A DNA stretch of 8,387 nucleotides from an uncultured SAR324 cluster bacterium (GTDB taxonomy: Bacteria > SAR324 > NAC60-12): positions 1-8,387 of the forward strand of contig CACERX010000046.1 of the NCBI GenBank assembly GCA_902562015.1, in the 5' to 3' direction. Each line of letters starts with the position of its first letter. The stretch's first letter is position 1. This document shows, one piece after another, positions 1 through 5,628 of this stretch. The position numbers were made by a program, and so were the translations under genes. The notes under the pieces are model-generated. The model saw only the letters and a program-made list of their open reading frames with translations. It did no database searches and was not told the DNA's origin.

Positions 1-210
1 TCTATGCATAATATTTACTCAATTTAGATTTAAAAAAATAAAGTTGTAATCTTTTCCACCATAAATTTTGAAATCCCTTTAATCTTCTGGAATTTGAATT
101 CTTAGAAACTTCATTACAGTTAAGAAAAGTCTCAAGACAGTCACCAAACCATCACCAAAAGTAATAGAATAACTGTCACCAAAAATTGCCTCAAGTAAAT
201 TCCCTCATTC

Positions 211-239
211 TTGTAAAATCCCCCAAGTTTTGGTATTAG
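211..239 (+). promoter_or_regulatory. Candidate sigma-70-type promoter
   Basis: TTGTAA (211-216) and TATTAG (234-239) are separated by 17 bp, which is the optimal sigma-70 spacing. It points toward the membrane gene at 318. This rests only on hexamer matching in AT-rich DNA, where such matches arise by chance. Confidence 0.3.
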
Positions 240-272
240 TAGGGTTCTCCTAAAACACAAATAGAAATTAAG

Positions 273-286
273 CAGATTTTAATCTG
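273..286. promoter_or_regulatory. Small inverted repeat, possible operator
   Basis: CAGATT (273-278) and AATCTG (281-286) form a perfect 6-bp inverted repeat around two T residues. It lies between the candidate promoter and the ribosome site of the gene at 318, a position suited to an operator or a transcript hairpin. There is no direct evidence for a bound regulator. Confidence 0.25.
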
Positions 287-317
287 TAACTTATTTTTAA
301 TAATAAAGGGGATTAAG

Positions 318-823
318 ATGATGGTTAGTCTTGCTGAATTATTTGAGGCAGTAACTTTTTTTGGTGAAATAGTAATTGGTCAAATCGGTTTTCAGGTAAT
401 TGCTATTTCATTAGGTCGCAGAGGGTTGGGAGATTGGAATCCTCAAGATTCCATTCGATTCACTGCAATGCTTTCAACATCAATAATTGCTACATTAATT
501 TGCTATGCCCCTTTCTATTTAGTAACTATTTCTGAAATTGAATTACTTGAATTAAAAAAGATATTAATAATTCTTTCAACGATATTTATTACATTGTTTA
601 CTATTTATTGTATATCCATATATAAAAAAGTAACTAAATTTTCAGATTTTGTATCAAGTGGTGCAGTACATATAGTTTTTCATTAGCAATTGTCATTAAT
701 ATTATTTATTTCTTAAGTATTTTAGGATCGTTTGAACCTGGCATATGGTTGTATTATTTTAGTATTCATTACTTTCAATTTTGGTCACTTTATTGTTTTG
801 TAAGACTAATGATTTATAGATAG
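318..823 (+). pseudogene. Small multi-pass membrane protein split by a single-base frameshift
   Basis: The first frame runs from ATG 318 (AAAGGGG ribosome site 6 bases upstream) to TAG at 684-686, giving 122 residues. Reading continues without a gap in the -1 frame from about 677 to TAG at 821-823. One extra T in the TTTTT run at 676-680 would join both parts into about 168 residues. The joined protein has roughly five hydrophobic segments (about residues 8-32, 50-72, 80-102, 117-138 and 142-165) and a WNPQDSIRF motif near residue 40 between the first two. The second part (residues about 138-160) is rich in aromatics and closes with a FVRLM-like segment. The layout resembles small uncharacterised bacterial membrane proteins with a conserved Trp/Arg loop; no function is known to me. 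The GNAT gene follows after 25 bases, so the two were probably co-transcribed. It is either a genuine pseudogene or a homopolymer error. Confidence 0.6.
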
Positions 824-848
824 TGAGTAGGGAGAGATTCAGAAATTC

Positions 849-1355
849 ATGGACATTCAAATATTCCAATACAAGGAATCTAATTTAGAGGAAATAAGAA
901 TTATCTTGAATGAATACTTGTCATTTATAGCAAAAGAATTGATCAGACCACCATGGAATTTTACTCTGGATGTAGAATATGCAGTAAATTTCACTATGAA
1001 TAATTTAGATAAATTTGCAGAACCAGATGGAAGATTATTGTTAGTTGAAGTTGATGGTGAAATTGCTGCAACAATCAGTTTGAGAAAAATTAGAGAAGAT
1101 GCAGGAGAAATTAAAAGAATGTATGTAAAACCAAAGTTCAGAGGGAAAAAATTAGGAAATCTAATGGTAGAAAAAGTCATTAGTATTTCTGAAGAAAACG
1201 GATTCTCAAAACTTTTTCTAGACACGTCAAGTTTTATGTCATCAGCAGTATCCCTTTACAAGAAATATGGATTCAAAGAAATTGATTCTTATCCAGAATG
1301 TATTGTATCAAAGGAATTATGGGATAACTGGATTTTCATGATGAAGGAATTATAA
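849..1355 (+). CDS. GNAT-family N-acetyltransferase
   Basis: This 168-residue protein has the length and order of the GNAT fold, which moves an acetyl group from acetyl-CoA to an amine. The strand before the cofactor site reads LLLVEVDGEIAATISLR (about 63-79). Motif A is at about 87-112 (IKRMYVKPKFRGKKLG), with the R-G-K-K-L-G turn that binds the CoA pyrophosphate. Motif B ends in LYKKYGFKEI (about 136-145), a typical GNAT signature. The long N-terminal helix region with WNFTLDVEY (about 36-44) should shape the substrate pocket, and the acceptor cannot be predicted. ATG 849 is preceded by AGGGAGAG at about 828-835. It lies 25 bases after the broken membrane gene. Codon use is AT-rich like its neighbours. 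I am sure of the family and not of the substrate. Confidence 0.92.
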   Translation: MDIQIFQYKESNLEEIRIILNEYLSFIAKELIRPPWNFTLDVEYAVNFTMNNLDKFAEPDGRLLLVEVDGEIAATISLRKIREDAGEIKRMYVKPKFRGKKLGNLMVEKVISISEENGFSKLFLDTSSFMSSAVSLYKKYGFKEIDSYPECIVSKELWDNWIFMMKEL

Positions 1356-1489
1356 TTAATTTGCTCCTATAATCAACTCCATCATTCCCTGTAGGTAACA
1401 CACACTAATTCTTCAGAGTCAGAAAATCAAAATAAACCTCCGAATTTTGCCATGGACCTTACTTGCTTTTCAATAGGTTTGAATTACTC

Positions 1490-2923
1490 ATGATGAAAGA
1501 CGAAGAAGATTCATTTTATTCGAAGAGTGACTTATTTATAATTTTCTATGTATCTGCATATTTTCTGAATGAGTCAGAAAAATGGGAAAATATATATTCC
1601 TCTGTATTTTCATTAGTCATTCTTGTACTTTGCCTTTTGGTTTCAAAATATAGGTACATAGTATTTATATTATTTCTATTAATATCTACATTTTTTATTT
1701 TTGAAAAATACCCAAGAGTTTCAAACCATTCAACATTAATATTGTTTGTAAATATATATTTATTATTTTCATCATTACCCAAATTATTATTTAATAATAA
1801 TAAATTGATAATTAATAATAATGATTTTTTAGTACTAAGATGGTCTTTAATTATTGTTTACTTTTTTACAGGATTTCATAAATTAAACTATGACTTTTTA
1901 TTTTCAGAGAATAGTTGTGCAAATTGGTACCATACTAAATTTCTTTTTAACATAACAAATCAAATCATAAAACCTTACCCGGATTTATTTTACATAATTA
2001 GTCCATTTTTGGTGGTAATTTTAGAAATAACTGAAAGCATTGGATTATTGTTTAGGAAAACTCAACTTATCGGATTATACAGTTTTATTTTACTACACAT
2101 TTATTTATCTTTAGGAGGATTTATAGATTTTGCTGCTGTTTGTATTTCATTAATGATTTCATTTATTCCTGCAAAAAGTTATTTAAAATACCAACATATA
2201 TTATCGCAAAAAATAGATCTATTGTTTTTAAGAATAGACCGATTACAATGCTACATATTAGGTTTGATATGTATTGGAGTAATTGTATTCTTTGAAAGAA
2301 CGTTTAACATTTATCAGACGAATAATCATAGATTAATAATATTTATAAGTGGGTTATTGTTTATTATAAATATGGCATATTTATGTTGGTATTTTATAAA
2401 AAAAATCTATACGGAAAAAATCTTTGTTTGGGAAACAGAAAATTTATTTTATAAAATTCCTATTCAAGTATATTCTTTTATTGTTGTATTATTATTTCAG
2501 GGATCACAAAACTATCTTGGACTTAGCACAGCAGGCACATTTTCGATGTTCAGTAATTTAAGAACAGAGGGGGGATCATCTAATCATTTAATTATGAAGA
2601 ACAACCCCTTAGAAGTATTCGATTATCAAAAGGATCTTGTTTATATTGAGAAAATAACACCCCCTTATTATGAGATAAAATATGCCACGAAAAATATTAA
2701 GAATAAAATTATCCCTCGTCTTGTGTTTGAAGAGTATCTATATAATTTACGTAAAATGAATGTATCTAATGTTGATGTTATCCTAGAATATAATAAAAAC
2801 AGAATTTTAGAGAAAAATATATTACATAATACTAATTGGACACCTAGTAGACTTGAATTTAAGCATAGATTTTTATATTTCAGGGAAATACATTTATCGA
2901 ATGATGTAAAATGTGTTTGGTAA
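1490..2923 (+). CDS. HTTM-like multi-pass membrane protein with C-terminal soluble domain
   Basis: The product from ATG 1490 is 477 residues; a TTG at 1463 would add nine residues but has no visible ribosome site, whereas an AGG lies at 1475-1477 before the ATG. The N-terminal three quarters are strongly hydrophobic (about ten segments). The motif FFTGFHKLN near residues 125-133, followed by SCANWYH at about 142-148 and HIYLSLGGF at 203-211, recalls the HTTM domain, the membrane part shared with vitamin-K-dependent gamma-carboxylase. After the last membrane segment comes a motif SMFSNLRTEGGSSNHL (about 352-367), then a soluble tail of about 110 residues rich in Tyr, Asn and Lys. I recall such a motif in uncharacterised HTTM-like proteins but cannot verify it here. 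The gene is markedly AT-rich, even against its neighbours, which suggests acquisition from elsewhere. Carboxylase activity should not be assumed. It is convergent with the small gene at 3034-3294. Confidence 0.75.
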   Translation: MMKDEEDSFYSKSDLFIIFYVSAYFLNESEKWENIYSSVFSLVILVLCLLVSKYRYIVFILFLLISTFFIFEKYPRVSNHSTLILFVNIYLLFSSLPKLLFNNNKLIINNNDFLVLRWSLIIVYFFTGFHKLNYDFLFSENSCANWYHTKFLFNITNQIIKPYPDLFYIISPFLVVILEITESIGLLFRKTQLIGLYSFILLHIYLSLGGFIDFAAVCISLMISFIPAKSYLKYQHILSQKIDLLFLRIDRLQCYILGLICIGVIVFFERTFNIYQTNNHRLIIFISGLLFIINMAYLCWYFIKKIYTEKIFVWETENLFYKIPIQVYSFIVVLLFQGSQNYLGLSTAGTFSMFSNLRTEGGSSNHLIMKNNPLEVFDYQKDLVYIEKITPPYYEIKYATKNIKNKIIPRLVFEEYLYNLRKMNVSNVDVILEYNKNRILEKNILHNTNWTPSRLEFKHRFLYFREIHLSNDVKCVW

Positions 2924-3033
2924 AAAATGAAGAATCTTAATTATTATTAGCAACTTAAACCAAATATATTAGAAAAACTCATTCCCAAACTTTTTCAACT
3001 ACACAAGTTTGACAACCTCCAAGTAACCCCCAC

Positions 3034-3294
3034 TCAATTCTTCACATTCACACAACCAACACAAACCCCCTTCACGATTGGACATCCATCAAGTCGTGTG
3101 CAGATTTCATCCTCCATCAGAATCCTCTTAGGTGGTTCAATTACCTGAACTGTTGAATAATGATGGTTGATTATTGGTGTTGGATTGGTCTTTGCCAGGT
3201 AGGTAATACCAAATACTAATAGGAAGATTGCACAAACATACATAAACACCCAATACATAAAGAATTGGATGATACTGGAAAGGAAACTGAACAT
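3034..3294 (-). CDS. Small membrane protein with Cys-containing C-terminal tail
   Basis: This 86-residue protein is not one I recognise. A single long hydrophobic segment (about residues 5-33, rich in Phe and aromatic residues) is followed by a polar tail that ends in four cysteines at C65, C71, C78 and C81 (EICTRLDGC then GVCVGC). The tail could bind a metal or form disulfides if exported. Its ATG at 3292-3294 lies only 6 bases after the stop of the recombinase remnant, and the bases TAAGG spanning that stop serve as the ribosome site, so it was probably translated together with the recombinase. That suggests a small phage- or element-borne gene. Beyond its stop, the next frame reads GLLGGCQTCVVEKVWE without a start codon (2979-3032), which may be an old continuation or chance. 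Confidence 0.6.
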   Translation of the reverse strand: MFSFLSSIIQFFMYWVFMYVCAIFLLVFGITYLAKTNPTPIINHHYSTVQVIEPPKRILMEDEICTRLDGCPIVKGVCVGCVNVKN

Positions 3295-3300
3295 ATAACC

Positions 3301-3747
3301 TTATAAGTTGATGTTCCTTGCAACCTCAAGTGCATCAGAATCCTCTAATCCTAGATATTGACTTGTTGCAGTTATGTTTGCATGACCAAGTAATCTACGG
3401 CATACCTCAACATTTTGTGTCTGTTTGAATATTTCGGAACTCTTTGTCTTTCTTACAGAGTGTGTAGAGTAATTATTTACATCCTCCACCCCTAAAGAAC
3501 TCATCCAGTTCTTAACAATCCTAGAATATTGTTTCTGAGTAATAGGAGACTTAGTGTAGTGAGACTTGTTTCCAACAAATATATAAGAATCCAAATCTCT
3601 ACCTATCAAATGTTTCTTGATTGTATTAATAGAATTCTTACTCAACGGAATGTTAAAAGTAGTCTTTCCTGTCTTTTTCTGTTTTACCTTAACCTCACTC
3701 TTAAATTCTATTTGTGTTGCCTGGTAGTGGTGGACTAAACGGAAACA
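3301..3747 (-). pseudogene. Tyrosine recombinase (site-specific integrase), C-terminal remnant
   Basis: The open frame runs from after a TGA at 3748-3750 to TAA at 3301-3303, 148 codons; a TTG at 3643-3645 would give 114 residues, but homology clearly starts earlier. From IEFKSEVKVKQKKTGK (about codons 13-28, the beta strand and K-beta loop) through YSRIVKNW, the box II motif THSVRKT, the LLGH motif and SQYLGLED, it follows the catalytic domain of tyrosine recombinases. HSVR supplies His/Arg, LLGH the second His, and SQYLG the nucleophilic Tyr. The first catalytic arginine (box I) and the whole N-terminal core-binding domain are missing, so it cannot cut DNA alone. Codons before about 13 do not look like recombinase, placing a break near 3715-3721. 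It resembles a mobile-element integrase group common in proteobacteria (from memory). It marks a former mobile element. Confidence 0.85.
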
Positions 3748-3782
3748 TCATTGGAAAGTTTGTGAATGGAGCGAGTAAGTTA
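3719..3782 (+). other. Possible C-terminal tail remnant of a Gly-rich protein
   Basis: Directly at the point where the recombinase homology ends, the plus strand reads LPGSGGLNGNIIGKF then VNGASKL and a TGA at 3780-3782, with no start codon and a TAA a few codons upstream. The Gly/Asn-rich composition looks more coding-like than the surrounding DNA, and could be the 3' end of another gene joined here by a deletion. The stretch is only about 20 codons, so chance is quite possible. Confidence 0.25.
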
Positions 3783-3900
3783 TGAAACACATACTCATCA
3801 CCCTTCTTCTTGGCATTTAAATATCTCTATTAAAGGCACTAAAACGCTGCTGACAGCAATATTATTCTAGATATATTCCTCTTCAAATTTAACCTTTAAT

Positions 3901-3937
3901 ATAGCTTAAACATAGATATATGGGCCCTATGGGCTAT
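3901..3937. repeat. Nested inverted repeats
   Basis: ATAGC (3901-3905) pairs with GCTAT (3933-3937), and inside it CATAG (3911-3915) pairs with CTATG (3927-3931), around a GGGCC loop. Together they can form a two-part hairpin. The decamer AACATAGATAT recurs just beyond it (3909-3919 and 3943-3953). Function is unknown. Confidence 0.35.
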
Positions 3938-4060
3938 TTTAAAACATAGATATCTTTTAATTAACAATATTTTGTATCAAGTACTGACAAAAGGAAGAAA
4001 TACTCTAAATTTATAGACATATCAGACCAAGTTCCGAACTTTTATTGGACTCAATTATGT

Positions 4061-4084
4061 ATCTGTTTTTTATACAGATTTTTT
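4061..4084 (+). terminator. Possible intrinsic terminator (weak stem)
   Basis: ATCTGT (4061-4066) and ACAGAT (4074-4079) form a 6-bp stem with a 7-nt loop, followed by a run of T to 4084. The stem has only two G-C pairs, so it is weak as a terminator, and no plus-strand gene lies directly upstream to need it. Confidence 0.3.
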
Positions 4085-4148
4085 CTTTACAATAAATGGA
4101 CATTTACGGAGTAAGGAAATAAAAGTAAAAACAATTGTACCTATGTGT

Positions 4149-4200
4149 AACTAAGGTATAACTAAGGTATAACTAAGGTATGACTAAGGTATTACTAAGA
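4149..4200. repeat. 11-bp tandem repeat array
   Basis: The unit AACTAAGGTAT is present three times exactly (4149-4181), then once with a first-base change (GACTAAGGTAT, 4182-4192) and as a partial copy (TACTAAG, 4193-4199). The 11-bp period is close to one DNA helical turn, so every copy faces the same side of the duplex. Iteron-like binding sites or simple slippage would both explain it. Confidence 0.8.
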
Positions 4201-4476
4201 CTCATGTATACAAGAATATACAATTGTTAGAACAATAGTATTACCAGATATGACTAATGTCTCTTCTGTATACATGAATATTTAGTATTAGTTAGATGAT
4301 GGTATTCAATACAAATGTATATGTAAGACATAAGTATACTGATGTATGACAAAGGGATACATGAGTGGTACCTATGTATCAAAAGATCTTGAAATATGAT
4401 TACCAATAAGAAATAAAACCTGCTGTATTTGTATACCAACAATAAAAAATTTCTTACTTGAAAAGAATTGTATAAC

Positions 4477-4522
4477 AAAATCTGAGAGCCTTTTATATAT
4501 AGCGCTAACGGATTTTACCCCC
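4477..4522 (+). repeat. 46-bp perfect direct repeat, copy A
   Basis: This 46-bp segment is identical to 5223-5268. It folds as a hairpin: AAAATCTG (4477-4484) pairs with CGGATTTT (4509-4516) including one G-T pair; then AGAGC (4485-4489) pairs with GCGCT (4502-4506) with one A-G mismatch, and the two A residues at 4507-4508 bulge out. The loop is CTTTTATATATA. Weaker similarity to copy B continues for about 24 bp (to about 4546) and then stops. It lies 205 bp ahead of the gene at 4728 and points the same way. Confidence 0.9.
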
Positions 4523-4727
4523 ACTGTTTTTATTTTTTAAGCTGGAGAATATAATTTTTTATGGTAGTTATTTGTTGATTATTCTATAAAGATGCGATTA
4601 TCTAAAATAAGGGTTGAAAGACTTAGTTTGTACCATTAATAATAGAGAATGTAATGGATAAACGATACCTTTGGAAACGTTTAAATATATATGTAATTTT
4701 GTAAAAAACTTTATAAAAAAAATTAAA

Positions 4728-5117
4728 ATGGGAAATTTAAACTCTGAACAACGTGTTTACTTAATATTTAATTTGAATTTGAAATCAGATACTAGTGTGG
4801 ATATAGCGGAGCAATGGATAAAAGATCGCTCCGCAAAATATGTCTTTGAACTCAAAGAGGAAAAAGGCATTAGCTTTGAGTGGTTTTTGTCTGAGGATAA
4901 CACTGAAGCAACAATAATAGAGTCATATGTAGATAGCGATGGCGCAAAACAGCGCCTAGAAAACCATGCAGCAAGTCCAATAGCAAATGAAGTTTTAGAG
5001 CATTTTGATATCACAGGTGCCCATTGCTTTGGAACTATGAATAAGGATTTTATAGAGATGTTCAATGCGTGGGGAGGTAAGTTCAATCGTTACGTAGGTG
5101 GATTTAATCATAGCTAG
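4728..5117 (+). CDS. Small protein of the dimeric alpha-beta barrel (ABM-like) type
   Basis: The 129-residue product from ATG 4728 resembles small antibiotic-biosynthesis-monooxygenase/quinol-monooxygenase-like proteins. A strand with FEWFLSEDNTEATIIESY (about 50-67), a helix with DGAKQRLENH (about 71-80) and IANEVLEHFDITGAHCFG (about 85-102) match the usual order of ferredoxin-like strands and helices. The closing MFNAWGGKFNRYVGGF recalls the C-terminal segment of such proteins. The fold fits better than a definite reaction; no cofactor motif is visible. An upstream TTG at 4671 would add 19 Lys/Phe-rich residues, but ATG 4728 starts where the fold does; neither has a strong ribosome site. 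The gene uses more G/C than its flanks (e.g. GATGGCGCAAAACAGCGCC near 4938-4956). It sits alone between two perfect 46-bp repeats, as in a gene cassette. Confidence 0.75.
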   Translation: MGNLNSEQRVYLIFNLNLKSDTSVDIAEQWIKDRSAKYVFELKEEKGISFEWFLSEDNTEATIIESYVDSDGAKQRLENHAASPIANEVLEHFDITGAHCFGTMNKDFIEMFNAWGGKFNRYVGGFNHS

Positions 5118-5222
5118 ATCATCTATATGTTCGAAACTTACTATTTTCTGTAGTTAAGAAAAAAATTTTAATACAGGTTATCGTACACATATTTTTTCTA
5201 TTAATAGAAGTGCTATTGCAAA

Positions 5223-5268
5223 AAAATCTGAGAGCCTTTTATATATAGCGCTAACGGATTTTACCCCC
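5223..5268 (+). repeat. 46-bp perfect direct repeat, copy B
   Basis: It is identical to 4477-4522, 746 bp away, with the same hairpin (AAAATCTG 5223-5230 with CGGATTTT 5255-5262, AGAGC 5231-5235 with GCGCT 5248-5252, bulged AA). Copies A and B flank the gene at 4728-5117. Copy B continues into a 101-bp unit (5298-5398) that has a relative at the right edge of the window. Confidence 0.9.
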
Positions 5269-5398
5269 CTTGAGTTTCTTTTTTGGACTGCATAAAAAAT
5301 TAAAATGATTGGGAAGAGGATGGTTTTCGAGAGGAAACTAAAAGGAGAGCTGTATGGATATGCTAATTCTTAAAAAATCCTATTGGAAATTGATAGAT
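5250..5398 (+). repeat. About 150-bp diverged repeat unit, left copy
   Basis: Aligned with 8238-8386 at a constant offset of 2988 bp without gaps. 5298-5398 has 15 mismatches in 101 bp; the stretch before it (5250-5270, the right half of the 46-bp repeat) matches at about two thirds, and 5271-5290 is poorly conserved. It includes AAAGGAG (5341-5347) six bases before ATG 5354. Confidence 0.75.
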
Positions 5399-5401
5399 TA
5401 G
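5354..5401 (+). other. Tiny ORF with a strong ribosome site (possible gene-start remnant)
   Basis: AAAGGAG at 5341-5347 is ideally spaced before ATG 5354, which opens MDMLILKKSYWKLID and stops at TAG 5399-5401. The related unit at 8342 keeps the ribosome site and the first five codons, then differs and stops after nine codons. This looks like the preserved beginning of a duplicated gene whose body is lost, or a short leader peptide. No function can be assigned. Confidence 0.35.
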
Positions 5402-5410
5402 ATTGAACAA

Positions 5411-5436
5411 ACCTGTCCCAGTTGACCTGTCCCAGT
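5411..5436. repeat. Short tandem duplication, 14-bp period
   Basis: ACCTGTCCCAGT occurs at 5411-5422 and again at 5425-5436, separated by TG. Such paired words appear at the ends of some insertion sequences, but no transposase or partner end is visible here. Confidence 0.6.
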
Positions 5437-5628
5437 AAAGAAAAAGTCAATATTAAAATAATTAATAATATCAGTTAATTATTTCCTATATTTAGGGGAT
5501 GGTGGAGACGAGGGGGGTCTACTTCTTTTAGATTGCTACTCTATTTAGTTCCTTGTAAGAAGTTGCAATTAAGTTCTAAAACATAATTTTTCAAACCAAG
5601 AATAAATTTTATGCCATTAGGAACTTAC

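Larger units (their letters stand above)
1..317. other. Non-coding leader upstream of the first gene
   Basis: I see no gene in this stretch. It is AT-rich and contains three copies of the octamer TCACCAAA on the plus strand (141-148, 152-159, 176-183), a candidate promoter at 211-239 and a small palindrome at 273-286. The irregular spacing (11 and 24 bp) of the octamers fits loose regulatory sites or chance equally well. The final bases carry a good ribosome site, AAAGGGG at about 305-311, for the gene starting at 318. Confidence 0.5.
3783..4476. other. Long AT-rich stretch without a gene
   Basis: No convincing coding region is visible. The open frame on the minus strand at 4254-4478 lacks recognisable features and consists of low-complexity Tyr/Ile/Ser residues. 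The stretch contains nested inverted repeats (3901-3937), the arms AAGTT/AACTT at 4029-4041, a terminator-like hairpin (4061-4084) and an 11-bp tandem array (4149-4200). Between 4205 and 4440 the sequence repeatedly shows GTATAC, ATACA and TGTAT words, as if it had grown from short duplications. Confidence 0.55.
5118..5628. other. Intergenic region with repeats between the cassette gene and amtB
   Basis: No full gene is visible. It contains a 14-bp perfect palindrome TTCTATTAATAGAA at 5196-5209, the second 46-bp repeat (5223-5268), the extended repeat unit to 5398, a tiny ORF at 5354-5401 and a short tandem duplication at 5411-5436. A G-rich patch (GGGGATGGTGGAGACGAGG) lies near 5497-5515. 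The amtB stop codon (TAG on the minus strand) is at 5629-5631, and TTAGG/CCTAA arms around it (5617-5632) form only a 5-bp stem, too weak to call a terminator. Confidence 0.5.

Noticed and set aside
2979..3032. Short reading GLLGGCQTCVVEKVWE on the minus strand behind the Cys-tailed gene
   Set aside because: No usable start codon and only about 18 codons; noted as possible continuation of the upstream gene but not supported as a gene.
3529..3738. 69-codon open frame on the plus strand
   Set aside because: It lies antisense to the recombinase remnant, whose motifs are clear.
4254..4478. 74-codon open frame on the minus strand
   Set aside because: Low-complexity Tyr/Ile/Ser protein without ribosome site or motifs, in a region of short repeats; best seen as chance.
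4465..4522. Integron attC site at the 46-bp repeat (hairpin with bulged bases)
   Set aside because: A GTTRRRY/RYYYAAC core pair at the two ends is missing, the repeat is shorter than usual attC sites, and no integron integrase is in the window. The likeness is only in folded shape.
5196..5209. Perfect palindrome TTCTATTAATAGAA as an operator
   Set aside because: A loop-free palindrome in very AT-rich DNA; nothing else supports a binding site.
5227..5320. TPP riboswitch, because CTGAGA is followed later by TACCC
   Set aside because: The 5' GGGGTGC strand is absent, and the downstream part lacks the CCTGATC and GCGTAGGG blocks of the thi box. No thiamine gene follows.
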